Origin: CBFHND01 sp965657085
GTDB lineage: Bacteria > Pseudomonadota > Alphaproteobacteria > Rhodobacterales > Rhodobacteraceae
Assembly (NCBI GenBank): GCA_965657085.1
Contig: CBFHND010000014.1
Span: 1 to 64,000 of the forward strand
DNA: 64,000 nt
Reading direction: 5' to 3'
The position numbers were made by a program, and so were the translations under genes. A model generated the notes under the pieces. It saw only the letters and a program-made list of their open reading frames with translations, was not told the DNA's origin and did not search any database. Shown piece by piece: positions 25,068 to 33,678 of this stretch. Position 1 is the first letter of the stretch. Every line of letters starts with the position of its first letter.

Positions 25068-25221
25068 GGCCTGAAAATGCACGCCTTTTCCGGGATTCCG
25101 GATTTTTCACTCTTCTTTAAGGCGAATCAACTGATGCGTGTGGGTCTTGAGTGGCGCTGTACAGCTTGCCCCCGAGGGACGCATCGGCGATAGCTGTGAA
25201 AGCTGCACCCGGAGAGCGCCC

Positions 25222-26004
25222 ATGAAGATCGCCACATTCAACATCAACGGCATCAAGGCCCGCGCACAGGCCCTGCCCGACTGGCTGGACGCGGCCCAGC
25301 CCGACATCGCCCTGTTGCAGGAGATCAAGTCGGTCGACGAAAACTTCCCGCGCGAACTGTTCGAAGAGCGTGGATATAATGTCGAGACGCACGGCCAAAA
25401 GTCCTTCAATGGCGTGGCAATCCTGTCGAAGCTGCCGCTTGAGGACGTCACGAGCGGCCTACCCGGTGATGAAGACGACGAACAGGCGCGCTATATCGAG
25501 GCGACGGTGGTGGGCGAAGATCATGCGGTGCGCATTTGCGGGCTGTACCTGCCCAACGGCAATCCGGTGCCGGGGCCGAAATACGATTACAAGCTGGCGT
25601 GGATGCAGCGTCTGGAGGACCGGGCGCGCGCGCTTCTGGATCAGGAGATGCCATTCCTGATGGCGGGCGACTACAATATCATTCCGCAGGCCGAAGACGC
25701 CGCCCGCCCCGATGCCTGGCGCGCGGATGCGCTGTTTCGGCTGGAAAGCCGGCAAGCGTTCCGGCGCATTCAGAACCTTGGCCTGACAGAAGCGTTCCGC
25801 GCCCGTGATCCGCGGCCCGGGCAGTATTCATTCTGGGATTACCAGGCGGGGGCGTGGAACCGCGATGATGGCATTCGCATCGATCATTTCCTGCTCAGCC
25901 CCGCGTGCGCCGACATGATGGTGGATTGCGGCATCGACCGCGAGGTGCGCGGGCGTGAGAAACCTTCGGATCATGTGCCGGTCTGGGTTGAACTGGCCGC
26001 ATGA
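25222..26004 (+). CDS. xthA: exodeoxyribonuclease III
   Basis: This 260-residue protein matches exonuclease III / AP endonuclease, which repairs abasic sites and 3' blocked ends. Active-site motifs are all present: FNINGIKAR at the N-terminus, LLQEIKS (metal-binding Glu), the AGDYNIIP strand, and the C-terminal IRIDHFLLSP and SDHVPVW. I chose the ATG at 25222. An in-frame upstream extension of 28 codons has no family support. Transcription converges on the flavin monooxygenase across a dispersed repeat. Confidence 0.94.
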   Translation: MKIATFNINGIKARAQALPDWLDAAQPDIALLQEIKSVDENFPRELFEERGYNVETHGQKSFNGVAILSKLPLEDVTSGLPGDEDDEQARYIEATVVGEDHAVRICGLYLPNGNPVPGPKYDYKLAWMQRLEDRARALLDQEMPFLMAGDYNIIPQAEDAARPDAWRADALFRLESRQAFRRIQNLGLTEAFRARDPRPGQYSFWDYQAGAWNRDDGIRIDHFLLSPACADMMVDCGIDREVRGREKPSDHVPVWVELAA

Positions 26005-26032
26005 GGCGCGCAAGCGCGCCACGCCAGTTTTC

Positions 26033-26088
26033 AGGGGCTCTGCCCCGTCGCGTTCCGCGACTCCCCGAAGTATTTACGACCCAAAGAA
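26033..26088 (-). repeat. dispersed intergenic repeat, copy 2
   Basis: Read on the minus strand it begins TTCTTTGGGTCG, continues ATACTTCGGGGAGTC and ends in a GGGGC-AGA-GCCCC hairpin, as in copy 1 at 21551. It fills the gap between the convergent xthA and monooxygenase genes, where it would serve as a two-way terminator. Confidence 0.7.
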
Positions 26089-26090
26089 GA

Positions 26091-27236
26091 TCAGGCCGAC
26101 ACGTCGTGGTCATAGAGCCATGACAGGCGTTTGAGAAAGGCGTCAGGCGCAAGCATGCCCAGCGTCTTGAGGCCCGCGTGGGCGATGCGACGCGGGAAGC
26201 CGTGCAGGTGGTAGTTGCGCGCGTTGGCATTGGCGGCTTCGATCGCGCGCACGACACGCGGGCGGCGGGCGTTTTGATAGGCTGGCAAGGCCTGCGCCAA
26301 TGGCTGGGCCGCGCATGACGCCGCCAGAACCCAGGCATCTTCCAAGGCAAGGTTCGCGCCTTGCGCCAGAAACGGCAACGTCGGATGCGCCGCATCCCCC
26401 AGAAGCGCCAGTTTGCCCCCGTGCCAGTTGGCCGCGACCGGGTGGCGAAAGAGGCCCCAAAGCAGCGGCGCTTCGACTTTTTCGAGCAGCGCGCGCAGTT
26501 CCGGTGCCGTATCGGCAAAGGCTGTTTGCAGATGTTCGGGCGCATCGGGGTGGTTCCACCCCTCTTCGGCCCAGGTGTCGCGTTCCTGCACGGCCACGAT
26601 GTTCATCATGTCGCCGTGCAAGGGATAAGTGACCACGTGACGCCCCGGTGCCATCCAGATGCGCGCCACGGGCGGTGCATCCGGCACAGGCACCAAGGCG
26701 CGCCACGCGACCTGCCGGGTGAAAAAGGGCGGCGCGGCGGCATTGAGAACGGGGCGCGCCACCGAATGCAGCCCGTCCGCCCCCACCACCAGGTCAAAGC
26801 GTGCGCTGTCGCCCTCGGTGGTTACGGTGCCGCCTTCCTGCACGGCGCGGACCTGAGCGCCCAGTTTGAAGTCCGCCCCCGCGCGCCGCGCGCCCTTGGC
26901 CAGAAAGTCGATCAATGCCGCGCGGTGAAAGAAGCGGTAAGCCGGGGTCTGTCCCGTCAGATCAAACCGGGTGATGGCACGTCCGGTCAGGGCATCGGTG
27001 GGTTGCACAGCCTCGGCACGCAGGCTGATCGCATCCAGATGTGAACCGACCCCGAGGGCGTCCAGCACCCTTCCCCCGTTGGGCGTGATCTGAAGGCCCG
27101 CGCCCACTTCGGTGATCGCAGGGGCCTGTTCAAAGACCGTAACCCCCGCCCCAAAACGCGAAAAGGCCAGCGCAGCCGCCAGCCCCCCGATCCCGCCGCC
27201 GATAACGGCGACGGTCTTATCCTGCAGATGCGACAT
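26091..27236 (-). CDS. FAD-dependent monooxygenase (salicylate hydroxylase-like)
   Basis: This 381-residue class A flavoprotein monooxygenase has the FAD-binding GGGIGGLAAALAFSRFGAGV at residues 13-32, the DG motif in LVVGADGLHSVAR, and the GD motif in LLGDAAHPTLPFLAQGANLALED. Enzymes of this group hydroxylate aromatic or quinone-like compounds using NAD(P)H and oxygen. The substrate is unknown. It overlaps the dksA stop by one base (TGATG), which suggests cotranscription with the global regulator, an order I associate with Rhodobacterales. Confidence 0.85.
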   Translation of the reverse strand: MSHLQDKTVAVIGGGIGGLAAALAFSRFGAGVTVFEQAPAITEVGAGLQITPNGGRVLDALGVGSHLDAISLRAEAVQPTDALTGRAITRFDLTGQTPAYRFFHRAALIDFLAKGARRAGADFKLGAQVRAVQEGGTVTTEGDSARFDLVVGADGLHSVARPVLNAAAPPFFTRQVAWRALVPVPDAPPVARIWMAPGRHVVTYPLHGDMMNIVAVQERDTWAEEGWNHPDAPEHLQTAFADTAPELRALLEKVEAPLLWGLFRHPVAANWHGGKLALLGDAAHPTLPFLAQGANLALEDAWVLAASCAAQPLAQALPAYQNARRPRVVRAIEAANANARNYHLHGFPRRIAHAGLKTLGMLAPDAFLKRLSWLYDHDVSA

Positions 27237-27658
27237 CAGTCGTCGCGGTGCACCTTCTCGCGGCGCTCGTGACGTTCTTGCGCCTCAAGGCTCATGGTGG
27301 CGATGGGTCGTGCATCCAGACGCTTGAGCGAAATCGGCTCCCCGGTCACGGAACAATACCCGTATTCGCCTTCGTCGATGCGGCGCAGGGCGCTGTCGAT
27401 CTTGGCCACCAGCTTGCGCTGGCGATCACGTGTGCGCAGTTCCAGCGCACGATCGGTTTCTTCGGATGCGCGGTCAGCAACGTCTGGAATGTTGCGCGTG
27501 CCGTCCTGCAACCCTTCGATGGTGTCGCGACTGCCTGCCAGCAATTCATTCTTCCAATGAAGCAACTTGCGGCGGAAATACTCCACCTGCCGCTCGTTCA
27601 TGAACGGCTCACTCTCGGCCGGGCGGTAATCATCCGGCAGAAATACTTCCTGTTTCAT
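27236..27658 (-). CDS. dksA: RNA polymerase-binding transcription factor DksA
   Basis: This 140-residue protein has the DksA coiled coil (about residues 15-90, with DVADRASEETDRALELRTRDRQRKL-type heptads) and a C-terminal zinc-finger-like region. Only one of the four usual zinc cysteines remains: the finger reads YGYCSVTGEPI and later ATMSLEAQE. This variation is common in alphaproteobacterial DksA, which can still act with ppGpp on RNA polymerase. The ATG at 27658 follows AGGGG. The coiled-coil tip residues DxxDxA are intact (DVADRA). Confidence 0.9.
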   Translation of the reverse strand: MKQEVFLPDDYRPAESEPFMNERQVEYFRRKLLHWKNELLAGSRDTIEGLQDGTRNIPDVADRASEETDRALELRTRDRQRKLVAKIDSALRRIDEGEYGYCSVTGEPISLKRLDARPIATMSLEAQERHERREKVHRDD

Positions 27659-27829
27659 AGATTTCCCCTCAACTTGGCTGGCGTTTCTCATGCTGTAATC
27701 CTTGCCAATTCCACGGCCGCCACCCCCATGCCGCAGCGTCTATTACAGCCTCTGGCGATTGTCACTACACAATCCCGCAAAGGCTTTGTTAAAAGCGTGT
27801 GAAATTGAGGTTCGCAAAAGGGTGTATTC

Positions 27830-28675
27830 ATGAAGTTTACCGGCACAGACAGCTATGTGGCCACCGATGATCTGACCATCGCGGTCAATGCCGCCGTGAC
27901 GCTGGAACGCCCCTTGCTGGTCAAGGGCGAACCGGGCACGGGCAAAACCGAACTGGCCAAGCAGGTGTCGCAATCGCTGGGGCTGCGGATGATCGAGTGG
28001 AACATCAAATCCACCACCCGCGCGCAACAGGGTCTTTATGAATACGATGCCGTATCCCGCCTGCGCGACAGCCAGCTGGGCGAGGAAAAGGTGCACGATG
28101 TTGCAAACTACATCCGCAAGGGCAAACTTTGGGAAGCCTTCGAAGCGGGTGAGAAGGTTGTTCTGCTGATCGACGAGATCGACAAGGCCGACATCGAGTT
28201 TCCCAACGACCTGTTGCAGGAACTCGATAAGATGGAATTCTTCGTCTACGAGACCGGCGAGACGATCCGCGCGGCCAACCGGCCCATCGTCATCATCACC
28301 TCGAACAACGAAAAGGAACTGCCCGATGCGTTTTTGCGCCGCTGTTTCTTCCACTATATCCGCTTTCCCGAGATGGACACGCTGCGCGCCATCGTCGAAG
28401 TGCACCACCCCGGCATCAAGGAACAGTTGCTGACCACGGCGCTGACACAGTTCTTCGAGATCCGCGAACAGGCGGGGCTGAAGAAAAAGCCATCGACCTC
28501 GGAAGTGCTGGATTGGCTCAAACTGTTGCTGGCCGAAGACATGAGCGCCGAAGACCTCAAGTCTGGCGGCGCATCCGCCCTGCCCAAGCTGCACGGCGCG
28601 CTGTTGAAGAACGAACAGGACGTGCACCTGTTTGAGCGTTTGGCCTTCATGGCGCGGGGTCAGCAAGGGCGCTGA
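27830..28675 (+). CDS. MoxR-family AAA+ ATPase
   Basis: This 281-residue ATPase has Walker A GEPGTGKTEL (about residues 38-47), Walker B VVLLIDEIDKAD, sensor 1 in VIITSNNEKELPDAFLRRC with the arginine finger region, and a helical lid. MoxR ATPases act with von Willebrand factor A proteins as chaperones or metal-cofactor insertases. Its likely partner is the CoxE-like vWA protein at 31417, which lies about 2.7 kb downstream on the same strand rather than adjacent. The 171-bp gap before it is shared with dksA and contains no other gene. Confidence 0.9.
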   Translation: MKFTGTDSYVATDDLTIAVNAAVTLERPLLVKGEPGTGKTELAKQVSQSLGLRMIEWNIKSTTRAQQGLYEYDAVSRLRDSQLGEEKVHDVANYIRKGKLWEAFEAGEKVVLLIDEIDKADIEFPNDLLQELDKMEFFVYETGETIRAANRPIVIITSNNEKELPDAFLRRCFFHYIRFPEMDTLRAIVEVHHPGIKEQLLTTALTQFFEIREQAGLKKKPSTSEVLDWLKLLLAEDMSAEDLKSGGASALPKLHGALLKNEQDVHLFERLAFMARGQQGR

Positions 28676-28682
28676 CCATATA

Positions 28683-28696
28683 TTGACGCGGATCAA
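28683..28696 (+). promoter_or_regulatory. FNR/CRP-type box
   Basis: TTGAC-GCGG-ATCAA matches the FnrL consensus of Rhodobacterales (TTGAY-N4-ATCAA). It ends 55 bp before the ClbS/DfsB-like gene, a usual distance for activation. The box suggests response to low oxygen. Confidence 0.55.
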
Positions 28697-28751
28697 GGTG
28701 TCGTGGGGATCGTGGTGCAAGGTTGAACCAGCACCCAAATGAGAAGTCCCC

Positions 28752-29246
28752 ATGGCTGCCACCACAAAGGCCGCTTTGCTGCAGATCACGCGCAAGGAAC
28801 TGGACAAGCTGGATGCGCTGATGGCGCAAATCCTTCCGGCGCGGGCCATCGGCAAGGATGCCGATGACACGTCGATCAAGGATGTGATCGCACACAGGGC
28901 GCATTGGATCGACCTGTTTCTGGGCAGGTATGCGGATGGGCAGGCCGGCAAGCCGGTGTATTTCCCGGCCGAAGGTTACAAGTGGAACGACCTCAAACGC
29001 TACAATGCCGATCTGCGCGCGCGTCAGGCGGATATGGATTGGGACGCGGCGCAACATGCCTTTCATGGCCGCGCGGCGGCCCTATTGGCGTTTGTGGAAG
29101 GGTGCAGTGAAGACGCGCTGTATGGCGGTCCGATGAAAGGCGCCAACAACGCCCGGGCACCCGGTCGGTGGGCCGAAGCCGCAGGCCCCAGCCATTTCCG
29201 ATCTGCAGCGAAATACATCCGGGCGCGCCTGAAATCAGGCCTCTAA
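28752..29246 (+). CDS. ClbS/DfsB family four-helix protein
   Basis: This 164-residue protein has the DinB-like four-helix pattern of the ClbS/DfsB family: an N-terminal helix with LLQITRKELDKLDALMAQI, the IKDVIAHRAHWIDLFLGRYADGQAG stretch, VYFPAEGYKWNDLKRYNADL, and a C-terminal SAAKYIRARLKSGL. Members include the colibactin self-resistance protein ClbS and the DfsB protein. Most are uncharacterised and may protect against reactive metabolites. An FNR-type box lies upstream. Confidence 0.8.
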   Translation: MAATTKAALLQITRKELDKLDALMAQILPARAIGKDADDTSIKDVIAHRAHWIDLFLGRYADGQAGKPVYFPAEGYKWNDLKRYNADLRARQADMDWDAAQHAFHGRAAALLAFVEGCSEDALYGGPMKGANNARAPGRWAEAAGPSHFRSAAKYIRARLKSGL

Positions 29247-29422
29247 CCGCCGCAGCCACACGCCCTATTTGCCCCCTACTGCCCCCTGAAAAAACGCCCC
29301 CGGAATCTTGTGTCCAATTTTGCCACAATTCGCCACGATTTTGCCTTAATTGCTCCCTACTAAGGTCGGGTTGAAGGGCGAAAAGACCCTGAACGACACA
29401 GAATTGCAGGCAGGCAGTTTAC

Positions 29423-29878
29423 ATGAATGACCGTGACGCACTTGTTGTGCGCCCTCTCAAGGAGTCCGACCGCCCGCAATGGGATGCGCTTTGGACGGCC
29501 TACCTTGCGTTCTACGAAACGCAGCTGCCCCAAGAGGTTTTTGATACGTATTTCGCGCGCCTGCTGGGCGATGATCCTCAGGATTTCAACGGCTTGGTGG
29601 CCGAGATTGATGGGCGGCTTGTGGGCCTCACGCATTACCTGTTTCACCGCAATGGCTGGAAGATCGAAAACACCTGCTACCTGCAAGACCTCTATGCGGA
29701 CCCAACCGTGCGCGGCACGGGCGTGGGTCGCGCGTTGATCGAGGCGGTCTATGCCGCCGCCGATGACGCAAGCGCGCCAAGCGTCTACTGGATGACGCAG
29801 GACTTCAACACGGTCGCCCGCCAGCTTTATGACCGCATCGGCACCAAGACGCCCTTTATCAAGTATGCGAGGGCATGA
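29423..29878 (+). CDS. GNAT family N-acetyltransferase
   Basis: This 151-residue acetyltransferase has the GNAT acetyl-CoA motif in LYADPTVRGTGVGRALIEAVY (about residues 91-111), preceded by a VAEIDGRLVGLTHYLFH strand pair. The substrate is unknown; small GNAT proteins of this kind often acetylate amines or antibiotics. The following gene overlaps its stop by four bases (ATGA). The 176 bp upstream are rich in A/T and C runs and hold no gene. Confidence 0.88.
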   Translation: MNDRDALVVRPLKESDRPQWDALWTAYLAFYETQLPQEVFDTYFARLLGDDPQDFNGLVAEIDGRLVGLTHYLFHRNGWKIENTCYLQDLYADPTVRGTGVGRALIEAVYAAADDASAPSVYWMTQDFNTVARQLYDRIGTKTPFIKYARA

Positions 29879-31245
29879 TGCGTCGGTTCCTGCTGCCTTT
29901 CGCGCTGATGCTGAACGCATGTATGCCCGTCACCCCCACCGACACGGCGACGCGCGCCAACGTGATGGGGTCGGATCTGCCGGCGATGAAAACCTTCGGC
30001 GCGCCGCGCCCGGTCCAGCCGATCAAATCCAACAATGACATCGCGCTGGATTTCATCGAGCTCAGCTTCCAGTTGGAATCCGGCCGTGATCTGCCGGTGT
30101 TCACCCGTTTTGAAACACCGATTTCCGTGCGTGTGACCGGCGCGCCGCCCGCGTCGCTCGGCTCGGACCTGACCCGACTGTTGCACCGTCTGCGCACCGA
30201 GGCCGGGATCGACATTTCCCAGACGTCCAGCACCCAACCCGCCAACATCACCATCGAGGCGGTAAGCCGCGCCGACATTCGCCGCGCCCTGCCCCATGCC
30301 GCCTGTTTCGTGGTGCCGGGCATCACGTCGATCGATGAATATCGCAGCGCCCGACGCACAGCGCGCACCAACTGGACCCTGCTGCGCAAGCGCGAACAGC
30401 TGGCGATTTTCCTGCCCAACGATGCCAGCCCTCAGGAAGTGCGCGATTGCCTGCACGAGGAACTGGCCCAGGCCATTGGTCCCCTGAACGACCTTTATCG
30501 CCTGCCCGACAGCGTGTTCAACGATGACAATGTGCACACGGTCCTGACCGGGTTCGACATGATGATCCTGCGCGCCTATTACGCGCCGGAACTGCGCTCG
30601 GGCATGACACGCGGACAAGTGGCTGCGCGCCTGCCGGGTGTTCTGCGCCGCATCAACCCGCGCGGCGAAGGCCGTCAGGGGCGGTTCGCCACGCGTACAC
30701 CGCGCGCGTGGTCACAGGCCGTGCAAACGGCGCTTGGCCCCGGCACCAGCCCCGGTGAACGCCGCGAGGCCGCCGACCGTGCGCTGCGCATCGCTGCCGC
30801 CATGGGCTGGCAGGATCACCGCCGCGCCTTTGCCCATTATGCCAATGGGCGCCTGTTGCTGGCCGCCGACGCGGATACCGCTCAGGATCATTTTCGGGCC
30901 GCCGACCGCTATTATGCCAACACGCCGGGCGCCGACCTGCACCGCGCCTACGTGGCCACGCAACTGGCTGCCTATGCCATCACCCAAGGCGACGGCGACC
31001 ATGCGCTGCGCCTGATTTCTCCGCACATCGACATGGCCGCGCGCAATGAAAACGCGGCCCTGCTGGCCACCCTGCTGCTCTTGCGCGCCGAAGCGCTGGA
31101 CCTGACAGGCCGCAGCGCCGAAGCACGTACCGTCAGACTGGACAGTATCGGGTGGGCGCGGTACGGGTTTGGCCCAGACTGGGCTGTGCGGGCCAAGCTG
31201 CGCGAGATTGCGTCGCTCAACCCGCTGAATGGAAAACGCGGGTAA
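29875..31245 (+). CDS. DUF2927 lipoprotein
   Basis: This 456-residue protein has a lipoprotein signal peptide ending in LNAC (Cys16). It then has the DUF2927 domain (NNDIALDFIELSFQLESGRDLPVFTRFE to about residue 230), which contains the conserved CLHEELAQAIGPLNDLYRLPDSVFNDD stretch with a His-Glu pair like a metalloprotease or metal site. The second half is helical and repeat-like (QDHRRAFAHYANGRLLLAADADTAQDHF), suggesting TPR-type repeats. Its role is unknown; the domain is common in Rhodobacterales envelopes. It overlaps the GNAT stop codon. Confidence 0.85.
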   Translation: MMRRFLLPFALMLNACMPVTPTDTATRANVMGSDLPAMKTFGAPRPVQPIKSNNDIALDFIELSFQLESGRDLPVFTRFETPISVRVTGAPPASLGSDLTRLLHRLRTEAGIDISQTSSTQPANITIEAVSRADIRRALPHAACFVVPGITSIDEYRSARRTARTNWTLLRKREQLAIFLPNDASPQEVRDCLHEELAQAIGPLNDLYRLPDSVFNDDNVHTVLTGFDMMILRAYYAPELRSGMTRGQVAARLPGVLRRINPRGEGRQGRFATRTPRAWSQAVQTALGPGTSPGERREAADRALRIAAAMGWQDHRRAFAHYANGRLLLAADADTAQDHFRAADRYYANTPGADLHRAYVATQLAAYAITQGDGDHALRLISPHIDMAARNENAALLATLLLLRAEALDLTGRSAEARTVRLDSIGWARYGFGPDWAVRAKLREIASLNPLNGKRG

Positions 31246-31249
31246 ACAC

Positions 31250-31417
31250 ATGATCGTAATCGGGGCGGCCCTTTTGGGGGCCATCATCGGCGGGCTGACA
31301 GCGGCACGGCGCAAGGGCAACCGACTGGACATCGCGCAATATGCGGCCGGATATGCCATGGCCTTTGGCATCGTGGGCATGATCGCCACGGTCATCATCG
31401 ACCGTACTCTTGTCTGA
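31250..31417 (+). CDS. small two-span membrane protein
   Basis: This 55-residue product carries two hydrophobic helices (MIVIGAALLGAIIGGLTAARR and AGYAMAFGIVGMIATVIIDRT) joined by a basic loop. It starts just after the DUF2927 stop, and its own stop overlaps the start of the vWA gene (TGATG), so it belongs to that operon. A start 21 bp earlier is possible but has no ribosome site. The function is unknown. Confidence 0.75.
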   Translation: MIVIGAALLGAIIGGLTAARRKGNRLDIAQYAAGYAMAFGIVGMIATVIIDRTLV

Positions 31418-32604
31418 TGTTCCTGCGGTTCTTTGAACAGCTGCGCAAGGCCGGGGTTCCGGTCTCGCTGCGCGAGTTCCTCGCCTTTCTCGAAGGGATG
31501 AAGGCGGGGCTGGCAACCTATGATGTCGAGGCGTTTTATTACCTCGCACGTGTCGCCATGGTCAAAGACGAACGCAACATCGACAAGTTCGACCGCGCCT
31601 TTGCCGCCACCTTCGACGGGCTGGAAGAGATCAGCATCGATCAGGTGCTCGAGGCCGTGGACATCCCGCAGGACTGGCTGGAAAAGCTGGCTGAAAAGCA
31701 CCTGAGCGAAGAAGAGCGCAAGGAAATCGAAGCCGCTGGCGGCTTCGACAAGCTGATGGAGACCCTCAAGAAACGCCTTGAGGAACAAAAGAAACGCCAT
31801 CAGGGCGGATCGAAATGGATCGGCACCGCGGGCACCTCCCCTTTTGGCGCCTATGGGTACAACCCCGAGGGCGTGCGCATCGGGCAGGACAAGTCGCGCC
31901 ACCAGCGCGCGGTCAAGGTCTGGGACAAGCGCGAGTTCAAGAACCTCGATGACACGGTCGAACTGGGCACCCGCAACATCAAGGTGGCGCTGAAACGTCT
32001 GCGCCGCTGGGCCCGTGACGGCGCGCAGGAAGAGCTGGACCTGAACGGCACCATCCGCGCAACGGCCGAGCACGGCTATCTGGATGTCAAAACCCGCCCC
32101 GAGCGGCGCAATGCGGTCAAAGTGCTGTTGTTTCTGGACGTGGGCGGATCGATGGACCCGCACATCAAGCTGGTGGAAGAGCTGTTTTCGGCGGCCAAAT
32201 CCGAATTCAAGCATTTTGAACACTTCTATTTCCACAACTGCCTCTATGAAGGCGTGTGGCGCGACAACCGCCGCCGGTGGGACGCCCAGCAATCCACTCA
32301 GGAAATCCTGCGAACCTACGGGTCGGACTACAAATGCATCTTCGTTGGCGATGCATCCATGTCGCCTTATGAAATCGCATATCCCGGCGGGGCCAATGAA
32401 CATTGGAACCCCGAAGCCGGTCAGGTGTGGCTGGAACGCGCGCGCGATCAGTGGGGATCACATCTGTGGATCAACCCGATCCCGGAAAAATACTGGTCCT
32501 ACACCCATTCGATCACGATGATTCAAGAGATTTTCGGCAAGGACCGCATGGTGCCCATGACGCTTGAAGGGCTAAGCCGGGGCATGCGCGAGTTGACCCG
32601 CTGA
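31417..32604 (+). CDS. CoxE-like von Willebrand factor A protein
   Basis: This 395-residue protein has the CoxE/YehP-type layout: an N-terminal helical region (FFEQLRKAGVPVSLREFLAFLEGM), a charged middle (KKRLEEQKKRHQGGSKWIGTAGTSPFGAYGYNPEG), and a C-terminal vWA domain. The metal site is degenerate: the usual DxSGS becomes DVGGS in LLFLDVGGSMD. The domain still has the later Asp in FVGDASM. Such proteins work with MoxR ATPases, one of which lies upstream at 27830. The substrate complex is unknown, and it is not next to any CO dehydrogenase gene. Confidence 0.88.
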   Translation: MFLRFFEQLRKAGVPVSLREFLAFLEGMKAGLATYDVEAFYYLARVAMVKDERNIDKFDRAFAATFDGLEEISIDQVLEAVDIPQDWLEKLAEKHLSEEERKEIEAAGGFDKLMETLKKRLEEQKKRHQGGSKWIGTAGTSPFGAYGYNPEGVRIGQDKSRHQRAVKVWDKREFKNLDDTVELGTRNIKVALKRLRRWARDGAQEELDLNGTIRATAEHGYLDVKTRPERRNAVKVLLFLDVGGSMDPHIKLVEELFSAAKSEFKHFEHFYFHNCLYEGVWRDNRRRWDAQQSTQEILRTYGSDYKCIFVGDASMSPYEIAYPGGANEHWNPEAGQVWLERARDQWGSHLWINPIPEKYWSYTHSITMIQEIFGKDRMVPMTLEGLSRGMRELTR

Positions 32605-32849
32605 GCGGGTGCGGCAGCAAAAATCACGCGGAAATCGTACAAATCCAGTCTTCCAAGATTTGAAAACTGGTGTGCGGTGACGCGATTTAGCGCCTCAAAG
32701 CGACGTTTTCATGTCGCAAGCGGAACAATATTTCAAAACATGAGTCCAGTTTGGAACTATTTTACTTCCACGCCTAAAAATGCGCGCCCGGTGGGAATAT
32801 ATCTTTATCGTCAGTGAATTTGCTGACGTTTACCAAGAAGGGGACTTCA
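32605..32849. other. AT-rich intergenic control region
   Basis: This 245-bp gap is visibly richer in A and T than its surroundings and contains no reading frame I can support. It lies between the vWA gene and an orphan gene and probably holds the promoter of the latter. No clear hairpin or consensus promoter stands out. Confidence 0.5.
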
Positions 32850-33626
32850 ATGCCAAATGCATTGGAACTGATGCTCCCCGAGGAAGCGATCAATGACTTC
32901 GTCGCACTCCTGGGGAGATTAACTGAAACCGCCACGCCATCTCTGACCGCTACAGAGATGAAAGATGCAATCCTCGCATCCCAGTTGGCTTGCCTCGTCA
33001 TCGACTTGGGCGAGTTGAACGAACTGGAATTCGCCGCACTTCTGGCGAAACGCGATGTTGCGGACACGGCGCTTCAGAATTTCTCCATCCTGCTGATCCA
33101 GGGGGAGATCGACGCCAAGACCGCCAGGGAGGCCGCCGCCTCCGAGGAAGAAGAAGAAGGCGACACCGAAGAGGTGGAGGACGAAGACGGGGAAGAGCAG
33201 AACACGGCCGTTGGCAAGTTGGCCAACTATGTCCGTGAGAACTATACCTATTTCCCGGCACTTCTGCGGGCCTATCACCGACGGCTGGACCGGCACCCAA
33301 GGCTTGCACGGCTTCATGCGCGCATCGTTCTGACGCGGGCGCAGGCGTCAATGCTTTGGGATCAGACCCTGACGCGGATCAAGACACTGCTGAGCATGAT
33401 GGGTCTGGAAGGCGTGTTCGTGGCCATTGATCTGGCGGCCAAGCGCAATCCGATGATCGGCCATTGCCTGCGCGCCTTTGGTACGATCGCAACGCCGCTG
33501 GTGGCGATCTACACGCTGGTGCGCTGGATCATCCGCTTTGCGACCAACCCGTTTCAACGCATCTTGAACGGTGTCGCAAAGGAGTTGGAGATCGAAGTGC
33601 CTGTGGGTGATCCCGACGGCGGGTAA
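32850..33626 (+). CDS. orphan acidic protein with C-terminal hydrophobic helix
   Basis: This 258-residue protein matches no family I recognise. Residues 1-95 look helical (PEEAINDFVALLGRLTETAT, IDLGELNELEFAALLAKRDV). Residues about 98-120 are an acidic low-complexity block rich in Glu and Asp. Then comes a basic helical part (LLRAYHRRLDRHPRLARLHARIVLTRAQ). Near the end is a hydrophobic helix (FGTIATPLVAIYTLVRWIIRFA) that may reach the membrane. The ATG at 32850 follows AAGGGGA. It has its own AT-rich upstream region and a perfect stem-loop after it, so it is probably a single-gene unit, perhaps acquired. Confidence 0.7.
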   Translation: MPNALELMLPEEAINDFVALLGRLTETATPSLTATEMKDAILASQLACLVIDLGELNELEFAALLAKRDVADTALQNFSILLIQGEIDAKTAREAAASEEEEEGDTEEVEDEDGEEQNTAVGKLANYVRENYTYFPALLRAYHRRLDRHPRLARLHARIVLTRAQASMLWDQTLTRIKTLLSMMGLEGVFVAIDLAAKRNPMIGHCLRAFGTIATPLVAIYTLVRWIIRFATNPFQRILNGVAKELEIEVPVGDPDGG

Positions 33627-33633
33627 ATTGAAA

Positions 33634-33657
33634 GCTGCGGCATGCATGTGCCGCAGC
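33634..33657. terminator. perfect stem-loop between convergent genes
   Basis: GCTGCGGCA and TGCCGCAGC form a perfect 9-bp stem around a 6-base loop, directly after the orphan gene and before the 3' end of the lipoprotein gene on the other strand. There is little T tract. Confidence 0.55.
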
Positions 33658-33678
33658 CTCCAGGCTTTTGAAACCATG

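Noticed and set aside
24920..25221. Chromosome replication origin at the DnaA boxes
   Set aside because: Only two boxes are present. No dnaA, dnaN, parA, parB, hemE or rho gene is near, and there is no clear unwinding element, so regulation is the more modest reading.
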